Shown here piece after piece: positions 17,087 to 20,822 of a stretch of DNA of 20,822 nucleotides. Location: positions 1 to 20,822 of the forward strand of contig JARBJD010000719.1 of assembly GCA_033064195.1 (NCBI GenBank). The letters run 5' to 3'. The position numbers were made by a program, and so were the translations under genes. Numbering within the stretch: the stretch's first letter is position 1; the number at the start of each line of letters is the position of its first letter. Source of the stretch: Blattamonas nauphoetae. Its lineage: Eukaryota > Preaxostyla > Oxymonadida. Below the pieces are notes generated by a model. The model searched no databases. It was not told the DNA's origin and saw only the letters and a list, made by a program, of their open reading frames with translations.

Positions 17087-17397
17087 ATGGCACCAGGAAG
17101 TTTCAACAAACTCACAAATATTGGCAAGCAATTCTTTCAATTCATCAAACCTCTAGCTCCAACATTGCTTCAAGTAGGTGGTGGATTACTTTCAGAACAA
17201 ACAACAAGTTTGGACAAACAGCAGGAGGAATCCTCAGTGCCTTAGGCGGAATGATGGATGTATATCAACAAAAACAAAGCAATCAATCAGCACCACAACA
17301 ACCACAGATGATCGAATATGAACCACCACGAAATACACGCCATTCCAAGGATGACATTCCTCAACCATCAAATTCCAAAATTCAATTCAAAGGATAA
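17087..17397 (+). pseudogene. Minor virion protein gene 1 (MAPG type), broken
   Basis: It starts MAPGSFNKLTNIGKQFFQF with a hydrophobic, glycine-rich N-terminal region (LAPTLLQVGGGLL, later AGGILSALGGMMDVYQQK), followed by a Gln/Pro-rich polar tail (QSAPQQPQMIEYEPPRN). Small proteins with an amphipathic or hydrophobic N-terminus and polar tail are typical minor capsid or membrane-active proteins (pVI/pX-like) in Polintons and adenovirus relatives; assignment to a specific one is inference. It is followed by a second gene with the same first four residues. Broken, with about one interruption. Confidence 0.55.
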
Positions 17398-17402
17398 ACA
17401 TT

Positions 17403-17433
17403 CACTAGTATTCAAATATTTTTATTTCATAAA
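17403..17433 (+). promoter_or_regulatory. T-rich leader before the second MAPG gene
   Basis: TATTCAAATATTTTTATTTCATAA abuts the ATG at 17434 and matches the other leaders in layout. The gap between the two MAPG genes is only 36 bases and is nearly all leader. Confidence 0.45.
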
Positions 17434-17640
17434 ATGGCACCAGGTTGGTTTTCAAAATTAGCAGGAGTCGGAAACACAATTCTTCGTGTGGGAGCTCCAT
17501 TTCTGAATCATCCTTTGTTGGACCACTGATATCTAAGGTAGCACAGACAGGTGTTGAGATGATTCCAGATGTGAAATCGGATCAGCAAATCCATGCAGAA
17601 AAGATGGCACAGGACGAGCAAGCAATGAATGAAGGAAACA
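17434..17640 (+). pseudogene. Minor virion protein gene 2 (MAPG type), partial and broken
   Basis: It begins MAPGWFSKLAGVGNTILRVG, sharing layout and first residues with the gene before it: a hydrophobic glycine-rich helix, then LISKVAQTGVEMIPDVKSD and a charged tail (HAEKMAQDEQAMNEG). It probably arose by duplication of the first gene. Recognisable Polinton sequence ends here, and the capsid gene that would follow in copy A's order is not present. Broken. Confidence 0.5.
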
Positions 17641-17903
17641 CTTCTTCTCTTGATCTTTTCATCTCAACTACTCGATACTCGTCACTCGTTTCTCTCCATT
17701 GATTATTGTGGTTGATCTTTCACATTTCACTATATTTTTGAGAGATGTACTCATTTTCAGAAAAATCAAACGAGTTTAGCCACAAGTCATCACCACACCC
17801 CATTCTTTTGTCGAGAGACACTTTGAGTCACTGATCCGCCCATGCAATCATGCAAATAGTCACCAGACTGACAGGACTGACTGATCACCTTTTCACCTGT
17901 ATC
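17641..17903. other. Junction between Polinton copy B and host-like sequence
   Basis: From about 17641 the codon-like pattern of the Polinton genes is lost. No TIR matching 9833-10104 is visible, and I see no gene in this stretch. The exact junction cannot be fixed by eye. Confidence 0.4.
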
Positions 17904-18146
17904 TCAGCGTGTGACTCGACAAGGTTTGGAGCATGTTTTCTTTTCATTTCCACGTTATTTGACAAAAGGACACTACTTTTGACCATCAGATGCAGAACTC
18001 TCCCGCAGATGATCCGTGTAGAAAATAAGGGCAACACCTTCAACGGGTGTTTCTGCGTGAACAATTATTCTTATGTCATCGTCTCCTATTTAGGCACCAT
18101 CGAATTCGACGATCTCCAGCCCATCATTTTAATCAGATTGACCACT
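17904..18146 (-). CDS. Unidentified host-like coding segment (minus strand), with in-frame TAA/TAG
   Basis: Between TGA codons at 18147-18149 and 17904-17906 one minus-strand frame stays free of TGA for 80 codons. It reads as an ordinary protein: DGLEIVEFDGA, IGDDDIRIIVHAETPVEG, VALIFYTDHLRESSASDGQK, then CPFVK and RGNEKKTCSKPCRVTR. It contains TAA at 18129-18131, 18090-18092 and 17955-17957 and TAG at 17973-17975. Under the standard code it would be four breaks; with TAA/TAG read as glutamine it is one stretch ending at TGA. It is probably the 3' end of the gene represented by the segments at 18355-19071 and 19125-19766. No domain is recognised. A plus-strand frame of 124 codons overlaps (17850-18224) and is the main alternative. 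Confidence 0.4.
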
Positions 18147-18219
18147 TCAATTGTTCAGATGATTAGGTTCTGGTCACATTCGGTTTTAACGCGTGTGATA
18201 CTAAGTATATCATACAAAC

Positions 18220-18257
18220 GATGATCACACCAGCGAAAGATGATCACACAAGCGAAA
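18220..18257 (+). repeat. Two tandem 19-bp copies
   Basis: GATGATCACACCAGCGAAA is followed directly by GATGATCACACAAGCGAAA, with one mismatch. A third partial copy begins with GATGA. It is a short local duplication, possibly lying between coding segments. Confidence 0.85.
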
Positions 18258-18354
18258 GATGAAGTGGCGAAGTGCTGGTTCAGTTCGGATTGATGACAGC
18301 TTCGAATTGCCTGGAGAACTGCACCAAACAGTCCTGGATCCAGGTCAGATGCGG

Positions 18355-19071
18355 TCATAGGTTGACGAGAATTAGAAGAACACAGCATGCAGCAGTTTAG
18401 CGTACAAACAGCGATTGTTGATAGTGTTTGAATGATACTCGATGAGTCTCGATTGTTCTTCTAGAACATATATGGTTTCGTTCCGAAGAGACAGTCGAAA
18501 GTGTGAGCTGATTGTTTAACCAAGCAAGGTAATTCGCCTGGACACACACAATTGATTCGGGATCCAATCCTGGGGTGGATTGTCGAATGGTATGTCCAAG
18601 TTGGACACATAGCAGATGTTTCCACTGAGTTTCGCCAATCACAGTTCGACAAGTCTGGTACTCGTCTGAATCTACTGAATCATCAGAATCATGCTCTTCT
18701 CCTATTGTCTCCTCCAATAGTCTCTGCAGTTGATTCTGCTTAACGACAATATCCGATGGTGAATAATGAACTTCGTCGACGCTTGACTTTCTGAGGAGAG
18801 TTGTCCTGGCAAGTGTCATCAAATTGCTGAGTGAACTCAAGTTCATGGCGAAGCACTTGTATTGCCGCTTCTTTGATTGTTTTGTTTGCAGCTGATAGTG
18901 TTGGGTTTGGTCTTATTTCTCTCTGAGCAGGAGAATAATCTTCCACCACGTCGCAATCTCCTTCTTCAGACTCGCCTGTTTCGAAATATTAGCAAATGTC
19001 GGACCAAGATCGAGAAGAGTCTGTTGAAATTGAGATTCCTGATGGATTGCAGCTTGACGGTGACCCTCTGT
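18355..19071 (-). CDS. Unidentified host-like coding segment (minus strand)
   Basis: One minus-strand frame is free of TGA for 239 codons, with only two TAA codons (18913-18915 and 18397-18399). Under the standard code the open part is 149 residues from the ATG at 18846. It reads with helical segments (SSLSNLMTLARTTLLRKSS, SDIVVKQNQLQRLLEETIG), an acidic run (EEHDSDDSVDSDEYQTC), and QWKHLLCVQLGHTIRQSTPG. Upstream in the same frame lie QESQFQQTLLDLGPTFANIS and, after the TAA, a Gln/Lys-rich stretch. A second frame over 18740-19000 also looks coding (GESEEGDCDVVEDYSPAQ, KTIKEAAIQVLRHELEF, KVKRRRSS), so a small frame change or an intron is likely near 18800-18850. It is probably one nuclear or regulatory-type protein by its acidic and basic patches; no family is recognised. 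Confidence 0.45.
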
Positions 19072-19124
19072 TCAAATCTGAATTGGTGTGGGAAGGTGCG
19101 TGAGGTCAGGAGATCTCTCTTTCA

Positions 19125-19766
19125 TCAAGAGAGTTGGGAAGGAGTCGGAAGTGGGATGAATTCGATAGGTAAGGAGGCGGGAAATGATGCTATATCCTTC
19201 ATTCTGTCAAATGGGATTCCCGTCATGACATGTCGCCCAAATGGAGTGAACGAGAATGCGAGTGCTGTATCGCCGAATCTGTTTGCACGATGCGACAAAA
19301 CACGCACCGCAAGTTCTGGTTGGGTCGATCCACTCGTTGTGCGGTGAAGTGAAGTGGAAAGAGTTCTGTGAGAGTTTTGTTTCCTCGCACACCACACAAC
19401 GAGAGCTGAAATTGATCCATCGGTGGGCTAAAAGCGAGGTGGTTTCCTGGCAAATTTCGATTTGTACCGAACCGTCCGGCAGTCATTGACGATATTTTCA
19501 ATGAAGGAGTGTACACTCCGAAAATAGACGATTGGCCTTCATAAGTACCGACGCTCTTTGTCTTGTGAAAGAGTGGACGAGCTTGGAAACATGTGTTGGG
19601 TTTTCTGCCCAACTGAAATGAGGATTTGGTCAGGATCATTGAATCTTGGGTTCTGTTGAATATTCGTCGTGTCAGACGACCCCAATGTGCTTCTGGTCCT
19701 GTCTGCTATCTTCTGTTCATCAAAAAGTGAGAGAAATGTGGTAATCTCATACCGTTTTGGAGACAA
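19125..19766 (-). CDS. Unidentified host-like coding segment, probable 5' part of the same gene
   Basis: Minus-strand coding character runs from about 19766 (SPKRYEITTFLSLFDEQK, open to 19539), through a second frame (SSIFGVYTPSLKISSMTAGR, FGTNRNLPGNHLAFSPP, 19223-19639) to a third (FGDTALAFSFTPFGRHVM, IPFDRMKDIASFPASLP, ending in TGA at 19125). The first frame begins at a TTG, so the true start is not fixed. The frame changes near 19550 and 19330 may be introns, assembly indels or decay. I could not assign a family. GC content and the lack of T-rich leaders set it apart from the Polinton genes. Confidence 0.4.
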
Positions 19767-20124
19767 GGTTGCAACTGTATCGCTTATAGTCCAGGCTTCT
19801 CCAAACAGTCTCCATAATTTGCGTCAAATTGGACCATAATCTGAGATGGAAGATACTTTGTCTTAAGTGACATGGTACACGTCTAATAATCACGTGAGAG
19901 GAGACAAACTCTCAATAAACCTCATTTTCAAGTTGATCTAGAGAAATAGGTCTGATCCAGATTGCCTTTCCAATGTGAACAAAAACTGAGAGATGAATCG
20001 ATAAATATAAACAGAAATCGTTTTTATATCGAGAAACGGTTCACTGTATCACAATTCGAAATGCTTCAAGTTCAGTTCTGATGCTCCGTCTGTTGTCCTG
20101 CGAATCCAGCGCTTCCGACACAAC
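19767..20124. other. Intergenic stretch between two minus-strand host-like genes
   Basis: This is about 360 bases of AT-richer sequence with no convincing frame. It lies after the stop of the PP2C-like gene (20125) and before the start of the next minus-strand gene, so it should hold a 3' end signal for one and the promoter of the other. An AT-rich patch (GATAAATATAAACAG, about 20000-20014) is the only candidate element. Confidence 0.4.
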
Positions 20125-20822
20125 TCAAACTCTTAACGCTTCAAATTTGGCGAATTTCCCTTGTCGACGGGGTGGAGATCCTGAGTCCTCGTCGAGGGCA
20201 GTGTACGCGTTGTCGTCGTCTGCCTCGATGATCAGCCTAGCGCGTTGGATGACTGAGTCTGCCATCCTATCCGCACACCAGATCGGCAACCACGTCGTTT
20301 CGGGAGAGTCGAACACTCCGTCGCAGGCGAGGACGATGGCTACGTCCTCCGGTCGCTGACGTGGGTGTCGGTCATGCAGTTCTGCAAGACCTGAAAAGAG
20401 GCGGGTTCGGCCTTCTTCAAATCCTATGTCGTCGCTGATGGCAAGAAAATGTCGAAGTTAACCATCGCACGAGCGATAGCAAGAACAACATTGATGCGCC
20501 GTTGCACATTCAAAATCCCGCCGACAGACGTGATGAAGTTGCGCTCGGCAGACCGGCTTGTGATCGATGGTGAGTGGCGGGTCAGTGAAGAGCGACACAA
20601 CGTCCGCAAAGCACCATGGGGGACGAGGATGTTGGTGTTGTGTGTTTGTCTGTGGCTGTATGTGAACATCGAGGAAGACAGGCTTCGATGGTAGGCTTGG
20701 CGGAAAGAGGGGCGAGTTCATTTTGAATTAGCAGTGAGGGAGGAGAAGCGAGACGAGGACAGCTCGGCAGTCTCCACGTTTGTCACAAAGCGGTCATCGG
20801 TGTGATCAGAGCGAGGAGCGCA
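20125..20822 (-). CDS. PP2C-type (PPM family) Ser/Thr phosphatase, 3' part, runs off the right edge
   Basis: Several PP2C signatures appear in order on the minus strand. GDCRAVLV (about 20752-20775) matches the GDSRAVL motif. LTIDHKP (about 20545-20570) matches the LTxDHKP motif. ERNFITSVGGILNVQRRIN followed by LAIARAM matches the GGxxxxxRxxxxLAxSRAxGD region. DVAIVLACDGVFDSPE (about 20315-20360) is the metal-binding ACDGxxD motif. The last open stretch ends with TGA at 20125 after an acidic segment and KFAKFEAL. The motifs lie in different frames, so at least two small frame changes or introns separate them (near 20450 and 20560, with about 170 bases between the first two motifs that could be an intron). 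PP2C enzymes remove phosphate from Ser/Thr using two metal ions. It is either a live host gene with introns or indels, or a decayed copy. Confidence 0.7.

Larger units (their letters stand above)
9833..17640 (+). mobile_element. Polinton/Maverick copy B, left-hand part (fossil)
   Basis: Starting at the outer edge of its TIR, this copy carries the replication and integration module (DNA polymerase B, integrase), the packaging ATPase and several probable virion genes. Recognisable element sequence runs to about 17640, where host-like sequence begins. No right TIR and no capsid gene are seen there. It is broken, with somewhat under ten breaks spread over its genes; the integrase remains open. 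The orientation is the same as copy A. The level of decay and the TIR similarity to copy A suggest a related insertion of comparable age. Confidence 0.92.

Noticed and set aside
17850-18224. Plus-strand 124-codon frame next to the Polinton junction
   Set aside because: It is possible but has no domain. The minus strand gives a more protein-like reading continuous in direction with the neighbouring segments, so it was kept only as an alternative.

Overview
The window is eukaryotic DNA from what looks like a single-celled host. It is dominated by fossil copies of a Polinton (Maverick), a self-synthesising, virus-like DNA element. The host cannot be named from sequence alone. The Polinton gene set recalls those known from parabasalids such as Trichomonas. 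Possible in-frame TAA/TAG sense codons in the non-Polinton genes point weakly to a metamonad with reassigned stop codons (some oxymonads and hexamitids). Both statements are inference.

Layout: (1) 1-3296 plus 5724-5823 is the right-hand part of Polinton copy A: major capsid gene, a 136-aa gene, a fibre-like gene with a peptidase S74 chaperone domain on the minus strand, and a small gene in the terminal inverted repeat (TIR). (2) 3297-5723 is a separate DNA transposon inserted in that TIR, with 16-bp TIRs and an 8-bp target duplication (ATTTAATA). It has no visible transposase and is filled by a leucine-rich-repeat (LRR) gene. (3) 5824-9832 is a 4-kb spacer without convincing genes. It contains a diverged tandem array of about 138-bp units (about 6002-7645), inverted repeats, and blocks that switch between pyrimidine-rich and purine-rich. 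(4) 9833-about 17640 is the left-hand part of Polinton copy B: TIR, DNA polymerase B, a 214-aa ORF, integrase, a small coiled-coil gene, packaging ATPase (minus strand), and several probable virion genes. (5) About 17641-20822 is host-like sequence with minus-strand coding segments: an unidentified gene (about 17904-19766) and the 3' part of a PP2C-type phosphatase at the right edge.

Copies A and B have the same orientation, and each supplies the half the other lacks in this window. Together they show the family's gene order: replication and integration genes at the left, capsid and fibre genes at the right. Both copies are decayed, with roughly ten breaks between them. Several genes, notably the integrase and the S74 fibre, remain open over their full length.

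The most interesting observations are the LRR-carrying transposon nested in a Polinton TIR, the S74 chaperone domain in a eukaryotic Polinton, the 138-bp array between the two Polintons, and the hint that the host reads TAA/TAG as sense while the Polinton appears to use TAA and TAG as well as TGA to end genes.
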